Assembly: GCA_016839905.1 (NCBI GenBank)
Contig: JAEOTJ010000029.1
Coordinates: forward strand, 1-14,161
Direction of reading: 5' to 3'
Source of the DNA: Promethearchaeota archaeon
GTDB taxonomy: Archaea; Asgardarchaeota; Lokiarchaeia; Sigynarchaeales; SOKP01
Length of the DNA: 14,161 nt
In this document: piece by piece, positions 1 through 6,253 of the stretch
How the letters are laid out: every line of letters begins with the position of its first letter
How positions within the stretch are numbered: position 1 is the stretch's first letter
Translations under genes and position numbers: made by a program
Notes under the pieces: model-generated
Databases searched by the model: none
Told to the model about the DNA's origin: nothing
The model's input: only the letters and a program-made list of their open reading frames with translations

Positions 1-60
1 AATATTATTTATGTTATTATTTGATATTAGTTATAATTAATTTTTATTTTTATTAAGTAT

Positions 61-840
61 TTGAAAAGTGAAATAAAAATAGAATACCTGCAAAATCTAA
101 GGAAAATCATTGAAGATTTTGAAGAAAATAATGAAAATATTAAAATTTATAAGGCTCCTCAAAATATATCAGAATATTTGATAAATATGGGAATAGATGT
201 TAAACTAGACACATATAAAGAGATAATTTTAGAGGAGGAAACTCAGATAGAATTAGGAGGTATTAATAAATACTCTACCACTGTAATTTATCCGTTATCC
301 AATAAGAATAACATTCAAAATGGACAAATAACATTAATTGGTCCCGAAATTCAAGATATCCGAGAGAATAATATCGATTTTGGTCAAATAATAATTATTG
401 GAGGGAAAAAAATATCAGAATCTAACTACAATGATTTCCAGAGATTGCAATTTATTTCAGATGGAATGCAGGGGTTCATGATTCGCTCCATTCCTCGAAG
501 ATTTTGGTGTAGAATAAGTAAAGATGCGATTAAAAAAGGTTTTTCATTTAATTTTTTAGGAAATTCAATTATACATCTATTTAAAAAACAATTTCCAGAG
601 TTAATAGAAGCTATAGAGATAATTTTTATAAGCGCGAATGAGTTAAATATAAAAAAATTTGAACCGGTCATTTCATTAATTAGAAAGATATATAAAAGAA
701 ATTGGGCTAAAAAAATTGAAGAATGGAAAGAACGTGTAGATTGTAATTATGATTGGGTTTGTGATGTGTGTCCTTATAATGAAACATGTTATAATATTTC
801 AGATATATATAAGCTAAGAAAAAATATTGAATTCGACTAA
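61..840 (+). CDS. CdhC/acetyl-CoA synthase-like protein, truncated before the nickel site
   Basis: This 259-residue protein resembles the middle of the beta subunit of acetyl-CoA decarbonylase/synthase (CdhC/AcsB). Visible matches are an E-L-G-G segment (64-67), NGQITLIGPEIQDI (87-100, family: DGKITVIGPDI), GQIIIIGGKKI (108-118), and the signature FWCRISKDAIKKGF (148-161; family W-x-RISK-x-A-x-x-KGF). Near the end C234-x2-C237-x5-C243, with C228 before it, aligns with the first cysteines of the A-cluster [4Fe-4S] site. The protein stops there, so the fourth cluster cysteine and the Cys-Gly-Cys nickel ligands of real CdhC are absent. Catalysis of acetyl-CoA synthesis is therefore unlikely; a cofactor-binding, scaffold or decayed role is possible. 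The start is TTG at 61, since stops lie in frame just upstream at 22-36; the first in-frame ATG is at 187. No partner CODH or corrinoid genes are adjacent. Part of the sequence recurs at the right edge of the window. Confidence 0.68.
   Translation: MKSEIKIEYLQNLRKIIEDFEENNENIKIYKAPQNISEYLINMGIDVKLDTYKEIILEEETQIELGGINKYSTTVIYPLSNKNNIQNGQITLIGPEIQDIRENNIDFGQIIIIGGKKISESNYNDFQRLQFISDGMQGFMIRSIPRRFWCRISKDAIKKGFSFNFLGNSIIHLFKKQFPELIEAIEIIFISANELNIKKFEPVISLIRKIYKRNWAKKIEEWKERVDCNYDWVCDVCPYNETCYNISDIYKLRKNIEFD
406..528 (+). repeat. CdhC-like core repeat, copy 1
   Basis: This 123-base stretch inside the first CdhC-like gene recurs at 14039-14161 in the same orientation and frame, with 7 mismatches by eye and no gaps. 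Four mismatches are synonymous and three change a residue (N/H, M/I, M/V). It encodes the segment from KKISES to RISKDA. Similarity ends abruptly on the left at the A-run; its right limit is unknown because the window ends. Confidence 0.9.
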
Positions 841-1202
841 TTTCTAAATATTTAAATACCATTTCATATAATTTTTTAATTTCATTTGGTTGGTCTGTAA
901 AAATTTGTGTTTAAATTACATATCTTATCATTTCTTAGATTTTTGAGGTTAGAGAAACCATTAATCTTGGTAATCTAATTATCTGATAGTCTAAAATATT
1001 CTAAATTCTAGTTTTATCTTTTACAATTTTTAATAGAGAAGAATCGCTTATGAGATTATCATTTAATATTTTAAATAGCTAAAAGATTTGCAGATTTAAA
1101 AAAAAATGTAAGTATTTAAATGAAAAATACTTAGTGAAGTATGGAATTTAAAAAATATCTCTTAAACTTCAAAGGAAAAATATTAAAAAAAAAATTGTTG
1201 GA
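841..1202. other. Gene-free AT-rich stretch
   Basis: No convincing reading frame or RNA gene was seen between the CdhC-like gene and the HhH gene. A 9-base inverted repeat (1109-1117 with 1125-1133, 7-base spacer) is present but low in complexity, and TATA-like TTTAAATA words are scattered. The right end holds the T-run (minus strand) described as a terminator. Confidence 0.5.
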
Positions 1203-1225
1203 TCATACCGGAATTTGAATGATCC
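1185..1225 (-). terminator. Hairpin plus T10 after the HhH gene
   Basis: On the minus strand GGATCAT (1225-1219) pairs with ATGATCC (1206-1200) around a 12-base loop. It is followed a few bases later by ten consecutive T (1194-1185). The stop codon of the HhH gene (1205-1203) lies inside the stem. U-tracts are known to end archaeal transcripts; the contribution of the stem is inferred. Confidence 0.55.
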
Positions 1226-1466
1226 ATTCTTCTACTTTTTTACCGGTTATACCGGGCAAGTCATTGGTGAGCTCGTCAGGATTCCTTTCCTTTAGTTGCT
1301 CCGCTGAGGTAATTCCTAACCGTTCTAATTTTTTCATCGTATTTACTCCGATACCCTTAATCTTCTCCAATAGAAACTCGTCATTTGCGCTTGAAAATAC
1401 AGTTTCTTCCCTATTCTTATCCCCTTCCACCGAAATTTTAAGAAATTTCCCGAATATTTGGAGCAA
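1203..1466 (-). CDS. Small tandem helix-hairpin-helix protein
   Basis: This 87-residue product is mostly a pair of helix-hairpin-helix motifs: IKGIGVNTMKKLERLGI (36-52), then LPGITGKKVEEWI (70-82). This arrangement is known from proteins that bind DNA backbone non-specifically (RadA/Rad51 N-domains, XPF, ligases). The first 30 residues are charged and match nothing recognised. The start is uncertain: TTG at 1466 is used here, the frame is open back to a stop at 1527-1529, and no ATG occurs before residue 44. The lack of any catalytic domain means it could be the C-terminal piece of a larger lost gene. It is oriented away from the neighbouring decayed FEN1 gene. Base composition is visibly richer in G+C than most of the window. 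Confidence 0.55.
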   Translation of the reverse strand: MLQIFGKFLKISVEGDKNREETVFSSANDEFLLEKIKGIGVNTMKKLERLGITSAEQLKERNPDELTNDLPGITGKKVEEWIIQIPV

Positions 1467-1628
1467 TTCGAGAAGAGCTACGAGGAATATAGGGTTATTT
1501 ATGCGGAAGATACAAGAAACCCAAGTTTAAAGGGACAAGGCATGTATTTCAAACATAGAAGAATAAAGCTGAATCGGTGGCATCGGAATTATCTTCAATT
1601 ATGGGAACAATATTTCGCTGTAATTTGA
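1446..1628 (+). pseudogene. Coding-like C-terminal remnant, unrecognised
   Basis: A reading frame open from 1395 to a TGA at 1626-1628 looks protein-like from about 1446 on. It is rich in Glu, Tyr, Arg and Trp (FPEYLEQFEKSYEEYRVIY, then MYFKHRRIKLNRWHRNYLQL). It has no plausible start near its left end: the first ATG is at 1542 and one TTG lies at 1458. The segment overlaps only the first residues of the antisense HhH frame. It may be the tail of a gene whose front was lost at a junction near 1440. No family was recognised. Confidence 0.3.
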
Positions 1629-1768
1629 AATAAAAGGGTTGCGAAAAAATTTAAATATCATCATTATCTTTTGTAACAACCTAAAATATCAGTTTTTTTT
1701 TCTCTTAATTTTTAATTTTAATTCTTTTTCTTTTTAAGTATCAATTTTATTTCATTATTGTTATTGAA

Positions 1769-2835
1769 ATGGGAGTTAAAATTAAAGAGATATTATTAAC
1801 CGACGAGATAGACTTTAAAAATCTAAAAAGAAAAGTAGTCGCAGTTGATGGGCCAAATATTATAATGTCTTTCTTGAATTTCTCTTACCGTAATCAGATT
1901 ATTTATAATAGCGAATATATGGTCAACAGGACGAGAAGACCAATTTCACATTTATACGGTCTGTTATATCGGGTTAAATATTATCTCACAAAGAAGGTTC
2001 TTCCGGTTTTCTGTTTTGACGGAAAGGTCCATCCCTATAAAAAAAAGATAATTAAAGACCAATTAAATGATTTTTTATACGCAAAAAAAATGTATGAGAA
2101 AGCAATAAAGAACGGGGATATGGAATTGGTACAGAGCATTGCCACGGGTAAAGAATTTCTATGGATAAACACAATATAAGAGTCTAAGAGACTATTGTCT
2201 TTAATGGGGATCCCTATATCGAAGCTCCTACCTCGGCAGAATCGCAATGTGCCCAACTTGTCAAATATAAAATAGCCGATTATGCTATAAGTCAGGATTT
2301 CGATTGTTTATTATTCGGAGCTCCATTTCAAATTCAAAATTTATCGAAATCGGGAAAACGTAAGGTTTCGGGTAAATGGCAATATTATAAAATAAGCCCG
2401 TTAATTATCGATCTTGAGAGAAACCTTAATAATTTGAAAATTGACCTATTTCAATTGATTGATGTGGCAATACTAATAGGGACGGATTACAACACGGGAA
2501 TTAAGAATTTAGGAGCAAAAACCTCAATATTATTGATTAAAAAATTTGGGAATATAGAAACAATTATTGAAAATGCGCAAAATAAATACGATTTTTCTTC
2601 TTTATCTCCCGAGAAAATAGACACAATTAGAGAACTGTATTTATTTCCGAAAGTATTGGAGAATCATACAAATATTATCTGGAATGAACCGCATTTGGAA
2701 GGTATCGTTGATTTCTTATGTAAAGACCACCATTTAAATCAAGAAAGAGTCGAAAACAATACGGCTAAATTGATCTTGGATTATAAATCCTGTATTAAAA
2801 ATTTGAATCAAAAGGAAATTATGTCATTTATTTAA
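1769..2835 (+). pseudogene. fen: Flap endonuclease 1 (FEN1/XPG family), broken by a stop and a frameshift
   Basis: The sequence follows archaeal/eukaryotic FEN1 over its whole length (about 355 codons). It opens with MGVKIKEIL and shows VVAVDGPN with the metal ligand D27, VFCFDGK with D84, ISQDFDCLLFGAP with both aspartates, GTDYNTGIKNLGAKT (last aspartate and the H3TH DNA-binding motif), and FLCKDHHLNQERV. The last residues, QKEIMSFI, resemble a PCNA-binding box. FEN1 cuts 5' flaps during Okazaki-fragment processing. Two lesions break it. A TAA at 2177-2179 stands where a Glu codon is expected (NTI-stop-ESKRLL). The frame then changes at about 2213-2216, within MGIP-YIEAP, consistent with loss of one T. 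In addition, the usual active-site Glu in APxEAE is Ser (TCG, 2233-2235), a missense change independent of the frame lesions. The front alone would be 136 residues. Base composition is richer in G+C than most of the window, like the HhH gene. Confidence 0.9.
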
Positions 2836-3021
2836 ATTATAGTAAAAAAATATATTTTAATTAGGTATAAGAAAATATAATAAAAAAACTTAAAAAACTC
2901 AAAAATTCTTAAGTTATTAAATTAGTAGTTTATGGTAGTTATTATGAAGGAAGTTAATGAGAAATAATTTAATCAAAATAACTGATTTTTTCAAAGATTT
3001 TTAATCAATAATTACAATTCT
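2836..3021. other. Convergent intergenic gap
   Basis: This very AT-rich spacer separates the FEN1 pseudogene from the oppositely oriented hydratase gene. A weak inverted repeat AACTTAA/TTAAGTT (2887-2893 with 2909-2915) could act in termination for the plus strand. No reading frame of note was seen. Confidence 0.35.
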
Positions 3022-3789
3022 TTACTCTTTCTTAACAAATTTTTCAAGTCTTTTTGTAAGTTCTTCAGACTGCCCAGTTATAATCATTGCTATTGATTCG
3101 CGTGCTAAAACGGATTCAATACTTAAATCTTGGTTTTCATTTATAAACTTCTTTGTATACTGAAGAGCAAGATGGTCTCTTGAAGCTATTATGTTAGCAG
3201 TTTTATTTAGAATACGATTTAGGTCTTCTGGTTTACAAACTTGATTTACTAAGCCTATATTTAAAGCCTCTTTAGCAGAGATCTCATTTCCAAGAAGCAT
3301 AATCTGTTTTGCTCGAGTTTCTCCGACAATTCTAGGCAATAACTTTGTAGACGCGTTTGAAAAGAAAAGTCCAACTCCTACTTCTGGCAACATGATTCGT
3401 GTATCTGTTGAGGCAATCTTCAAGTCACATAGAAGTGTATGCTCAAAACCGCCCCCTATTACCCAACCGTGATATCCAACAATTATTATTCCCGGATGTG
3501 CTAAGATAGCTCGAGTGAGAATTTGCCAAGTTTCAAGAAATTTAATGGCATCAGCCAATTTTTCTTTGTTAATAAGTAATTCATAGCTATATTTCAAATC
3601 AGCACCAACAGTAAAGTGCTCCCCGTTAGCAGCATAGATAACGCATATATCGCCATTTACAGCGCTTTGTTTGAAGTAGTCTATTAACTTTTTGAGAACC
3701 TGTATATCTATTGTATTTCTTTGTTTTGGCTTATTTAGAGTTATCTTTCCAATATTCCCTTTTCTTTCATATAATACAGAATCTTCCAA
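3022..3789 (-). CDS. Enoyl-CoA hydratase/isomerase family protein
   Basis: This 255-residue protein has the normal length and layout of the crotonase superfamily, which act on acyl-CoA thioesters. Oxyanion-hole elements are GAD (62-64) and GWVIGGGFE (108-116). Both glutamates that catalyse hydration in crotonase are present with the exact 20-residue spacing, E116 (GGGFE) and E136 (MLPE), so a true hydratase is plausible. Substrate chain length cannot be read from the sequence. The start is TTG at 3789: a TGA is in frame just upstream, and GAGAGGA about 9 bases before it looks like a ribosome-binding site. A paralog's first 35 codons, with the same TTG start and leader, survive at 7622-7729. 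The acyl-CoA synthetase at 8534-10170 could supply substrate, but they are not in one operon. Confidence 0.9.
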   Translation of the reverse strand: MEDSVLYERKGNIGKITLNKPKQRNTIDIQVLKKLIDYFKQSAVNGDICVIYAANGEHFTVGADLKYSYELLINKEKLADAIKFLETWQILTRAILAHPGIIIVGYHGWVIGGGFEHTLLCDLKIASTDTRIMLPEVGVGLFFSNASTKLLPRIVGETRAKQIMLLGNEISAKEALNIGLVNQVCKPEDLNRILNKTANIIASRDHLALQYTKKFINENQDLSIESVLARESIAMIITGQSEELTKRLEKFVKKE

Positions 3790-3880
3790 ATTGGATTCCT
3801 CTCATTATTTCTATTTAGACTATCTATCAATTATTTATAAAAGTTCAATTTATGTTATTATTAAAATTTTTTCATCTAAT
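3690..3880 (-). repeat. Hydratase start-and-promoter repeat, copy 1
   Basis: The promoter, leader and about the first 33 codons of the hydratase gene are similar to 7630-7818 (same orientation, offset about 3940). The upstream 50 bases, including CTATTTAGACTATCTAT and the TATA box, match more closely than much of the coding part. Edges are approximate. Confidence 0.75.
3834..3841 (-). promoter_or_regulatory. TATA box of the hydratase gene
   Basis: TTTATAAA lies about 45 bases before the TTG start, giving room for a transcript start roughly 25 bases downstream and a short leader. The same box, in the same context, is kept upstream of the truncated paralog at 7770-7777, which supports function. 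Confidence 0.6.
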
Positions 3881-4368
3881 TACTTGACTTTACAAGTTAT
3901 AATTGTTACTTGACGTTTTAGATGTCTTGATGCAGTTGACTTACTTACACCTAGTTTTTTACTCAAATTGGTTAAACTTAGCTCATTATAGATTAATAAA
4001 ATTAAGATCAACTGAATTCTTGTTAAATTATTCATTGATTCAAGCATTTTCATTATGTTTTGTGTTTTAGTCAAATATTGATACAGTTTATTCTCCATCT
4101 CTTTACTTTCAAATTTCACTTTTTTAGCATAAGTTTGAACAAAGTTCTCCCGTAATTCAATTATTTTCTCTTTAGGTATTCTATATTTTTTGACCAGTAT
4201 CATTGTTTCGCTTGAATCTCCAATTTCAAGGGTTTTGTAAAATTTAGTTGCTTTGCTTATAGTCTGTTTTGATGTTTTATTTTTTACTACAATTTCATTC
4301 CAAGTCATACCAGTATTTTGATCTATGTAAATTTCTTGCCATTTTTCAAAATCATTGCTTCTTCCTAT
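3880..4368 (-). pseudogene. Truncated, start-less copy of the two-HTH regulator
   Basis: This segment aligns without net gaps to the first ~151 residues of the full regulator at 12221-13195. The start codon has become ATA (4368-4366) where the intact copy has ATG. The next in-frame ATG, at 4308 (MTWNEIV), would give 142 residues. Homology breaks off just after the recognition helix (GVSKSTASRHLK), and 10-12 unrelated residues follow before TAA at about 3880. The wing of the second HTH and the whole C-terminal half are missing. If expressed from 4308 it could keep both helix-turn-helix units without the effector half, so an interfering short regulator is conceivable but unproven. It lies divergent to the GPH symporter. 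Confidence 0.75.
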
Positions 4369-4619
4369 GATTTTTTCAACGATATTAAAATAATTATAAA
4401 TTGTATTAATGAATTATAGTACCAACTAGTATTTAACATTTACTTTGGTACAGAAATAATCTTCTAATAAAATGTTTTAGAAGATATTAACATGAATATT
4501 TGGGATGAAATGATAAAATTCATTCTAAAATTTTGAAGTTCTTAACCTTTATTTACTAAGAGAAAGGGATTTTTGGTGAATAATTAATTTTTTTCATTTT
4601 CTTTTGTTCCAAAATATTT
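3916..4619 (-). repeat. Regulator-plus-upstream repeat, copy 1
   Basis: About 704 bases, including the regulator front and about 250 bases upstream of it, correspond to 12743-13446 at a constant offset of 8827 (checked at 3921, 4368, 4419 and 4606). The coding part and the operator zone are most alike; about 4480-4580 is more diverged. The right end is GTTCCAAAATATT in both copies. Confidence 0.85.
4419..4451. promoter_or_regulatory. Candidate operator of the two-HTH regulator
   Basis: GTACCAA (4419-4425) and TTGGTAC (4445-4451) form an inverted repeat with a 19-base spacer, upstream of the regulator copy and facing the symporter gene. The dyad and its surroundings (CTAGTATTTAA between, CAGAAATAATCTTCTAATA after) are kept at 13246-13278 while nearby sequence has drifted. 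That is what an autoregulatory site would look like; binding is inferred. Confidence 0.5.
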
Positions 4620-4632
4620 ATATAGTAGAACA
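4605..4632 (+). promoter_or_regulatory. Promoter of the GPH symporter
   Basis: A TATA-like ATTTATATA sits at about 4615-4623, some 85 bases before the ATG, and is bracketed by TGTTC (4605-4609) and GAACA (4628-4632). The left half and CCAAAATATT are shared with the other repeat copy, while the TATA and right half are unique to this copy. Confidence 0.4.
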
Positions 4633-4705
4633 ATGAAATTATAATAACAAAAAAAATCTAATAAAAAATTATTATATAAAAAAAAAAATTTTTAAATGAT
4701 TTACA

Positions 4706-6166
4706 ATGAGTGATAAAAAAAAAGTAAGTACAACCTTAGATTACGTAGCTCCAAAGGCGAGACATGCGTGGTGGAAATATGCTTCTAATAGTAGTTCTCA
4801 TTTTGCTTTTAACATTATAGGAACTCCTATGTCTGTCTTTTTGTATCTTTACTATGAAGTAGTTTTAGGGTTAAATGGTACATTAATCTTTCTAGCCATG
4901 AGTATATATATGATATATAATGCGATTGATGACCCTCTCTTATCCTTTTTAATGGATCGGAATACTAGGTTGACTAAAAGATGGGGAAGACATTTTCCTT
5001 GGATTGTTATAGGAATCATTCCTTGGTGCGTGTGCTTCTATTTTATTTTTCTTGCTCCAGATATTGATGGTACTACGAACCCTTGGCCTCTTTTTTGGTA
5101 TTTAATATTGATGTTGTGTTTATATGACACTTCTTTGGTATTTTATGGTATTAATGTCTCGGCGCTCCGACCAGATTTATTTCGTACCGAAGAAGAGCGT
5201 CGAAAATTGGTGCCATGGTGGATGGTATTGGATGTCGCGTCTATGATAATTAGCATGGTAATTGGGCCTTTTCTAATTGGTTCTGGCTTCACGAGAGCCG
5301 GTTTTGCCTTTATGGCAGCAGTATTTGGGATAACTTCATTTATTGCTTCTATTTTTTCTCTCCCAGGCAACTGGGAGGATAAAGTAGTTAAAGAGAGATA
5401 TTTTATTATACCTGAAAACAGAGAGCGCATGAATTTTTTTACATGTTTAAAGAATGCTATAAAAACTAGAAGTGTAGTAATTTATCTATTGCTTTATGCA
5501 AGTTGGACTATAGCATCCAGTTTGGTGTTGGAAAACTCGCTTTATATTAACACATATATTTTACGGGGTAGCCCAAATACTATGCTTATGTTAATTTTTT
5601 TAATAGCAGGCGCATTAATATCCATACCATTCTGGCTAAGATTTCTTAAAGGAAAAGGAAATAAAAAGGTCCTCTCTCTTGGCGGTTTTTTACTGGTTGC
5701 GGCTCTAGTTCCGATTAGCTTTGCAACTTCTTTTCCCGCTTTAATTATCATGATGTTAATTCTTGGGCTAGTTAGTGGAGGTTATTGGGTGTTAATATAC
5801 ACAACAATACAAGCAATTATATTTGATGATTTTGCAGTAAAAACGAAAGTAAATCAAAAAGCAATTATCATTGGTATTATAGGGTTCATTGGTACATTTT
5901 TTACAACTATTGATGAAGGTATTATTGCCCTCGTTCACAATCTTACGGGTTTTATACCAGGTCAAGCCACTTATGAGGATATGTTAGCTGCAGTTACAGC
6001 TGCTGGCGGTGATATTAATTTAGTGCTTCTTGGAGTTAGTCTACTTGCGGGAGTAATTCCAGCAATTTTTATGCTTGTAGGAGTTCTGGTTTTCTGGAAA
6101 TATTTCCCTCTAACAAAGGAAAAGGTATTAGAAAATAAAGCAAAATTAAAAGAACTTGGATTATAA
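4706..6166 (+). CDS. GPH-family (MFS_2) cation symporter
   Basis: This 486-residue membrane protein is a member of the glycoside-pentoside-hexuronide:cation symporter group of the major facilitator superfamily, which import sugars or related organic anions with Na+ or H+. The signature lies at residues 74-99: IDDPLLSFLMDRNT then RWGRHFPW, matching the family pattern D-P-x3-x2-D-R...WGR-x-x-P-W. Roughly a dozen hydrophobic segments follow, with a central cytosolic loop near residues 230-250 and a lysine-rich tail. No signal peptide is needed. ATG at 4706 fits the conserved N-terminus; an ATG at 4697 is out of frame. It is divergent from the regulator remnant, which suggests it was, or is, controlled by that regulator type. 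Substrate is not predictable here. Convergent with the M20-like gene. Confidence 0.87.
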   Translation: MSDKKKVSTTLDYVAPKARHAWWKYASNSSSHFAFNIIGTPMSVFLYLYYEVVLGLNGTLIFLAMSIYMIYNAIDDPLLSFLMDRNTRLTKRWGRHFPWIVIGIIPWCVCFYFIFLAPDIDGTTNPWPLFWYLILMLCLYDTSLVFYGINVSALRPDLFRTEEERRKLVPWWMVLDVASMIISMVIGPFLIGSGFTRAGFAFMAAVFGITSFIASIFSLPGNWEDKVVKERYFIIPENRERMNFFTCLKNAIKTRSVVIYLLLYASWTIASSLVLENSLYINTYILRGSPNTMLMLIFLIAGALISIPFWLRFLKGKGNKKVLSLGGFLLVAALVPISFATSFPALIIMMLILGLVSGGYWVLIYTTIQAIIFDDFAVKTKVNQKAIIIGIIGFIGTFFTTIDEGIIALVHNLTGFIPGQATYEDMLAAVTAAGGDINLVLLGVSLLAGVIPAIFMLVGVLVFWKYFPLTKEKVLENKAKLKELGL

Positions 6167-6184
6167 TTAATATTAATTTATTTA

Positions 6185-6220
6185 TTTTTTTTTTTTTTAA
6201 GAATTGGATTTACAATCCAA
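6185..6220 (+). terminator. T14 tract and short hairpin between convergent genes
   Basis: Fourteen T (6185-6198) begin 19 bases after the symporter stop and fit archaeal U-tract termination. A perfect hairpin TTGGATT-TAC-AATCCAA (6204-6220) follows. It comes after the T-run on this strand, so it is not a classical intrinsic terminator for the symporter, and its role is open. Confidence 0.5.
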
Positions 6221-6253
6221 ACATACATGTTTTTATGTAAAAATAATAATACA

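Noticed and set aside
1109..1133. 9-base inverted repeat taken as a possible operator or small RNA
   Set aside because: It is almost pure A/T in a very AT-rich gap, so chance pairing is likely; kept only as a remark.
1219..1530. Plus-strand frame of 103 codons over the HhH gene
   Set aside because: It is mostly the complement of the HhH gene, rich in Ser/Phe/Pro with no domain; the minus-strand frame has clear HhH motifs.
3690..4619. Repeats considered as an insertion sequence or transposon ends
   Set aside because: No transposase, terminal inverted repeats or target-site duplications were found; the repeats are gene fronts plus promoters.
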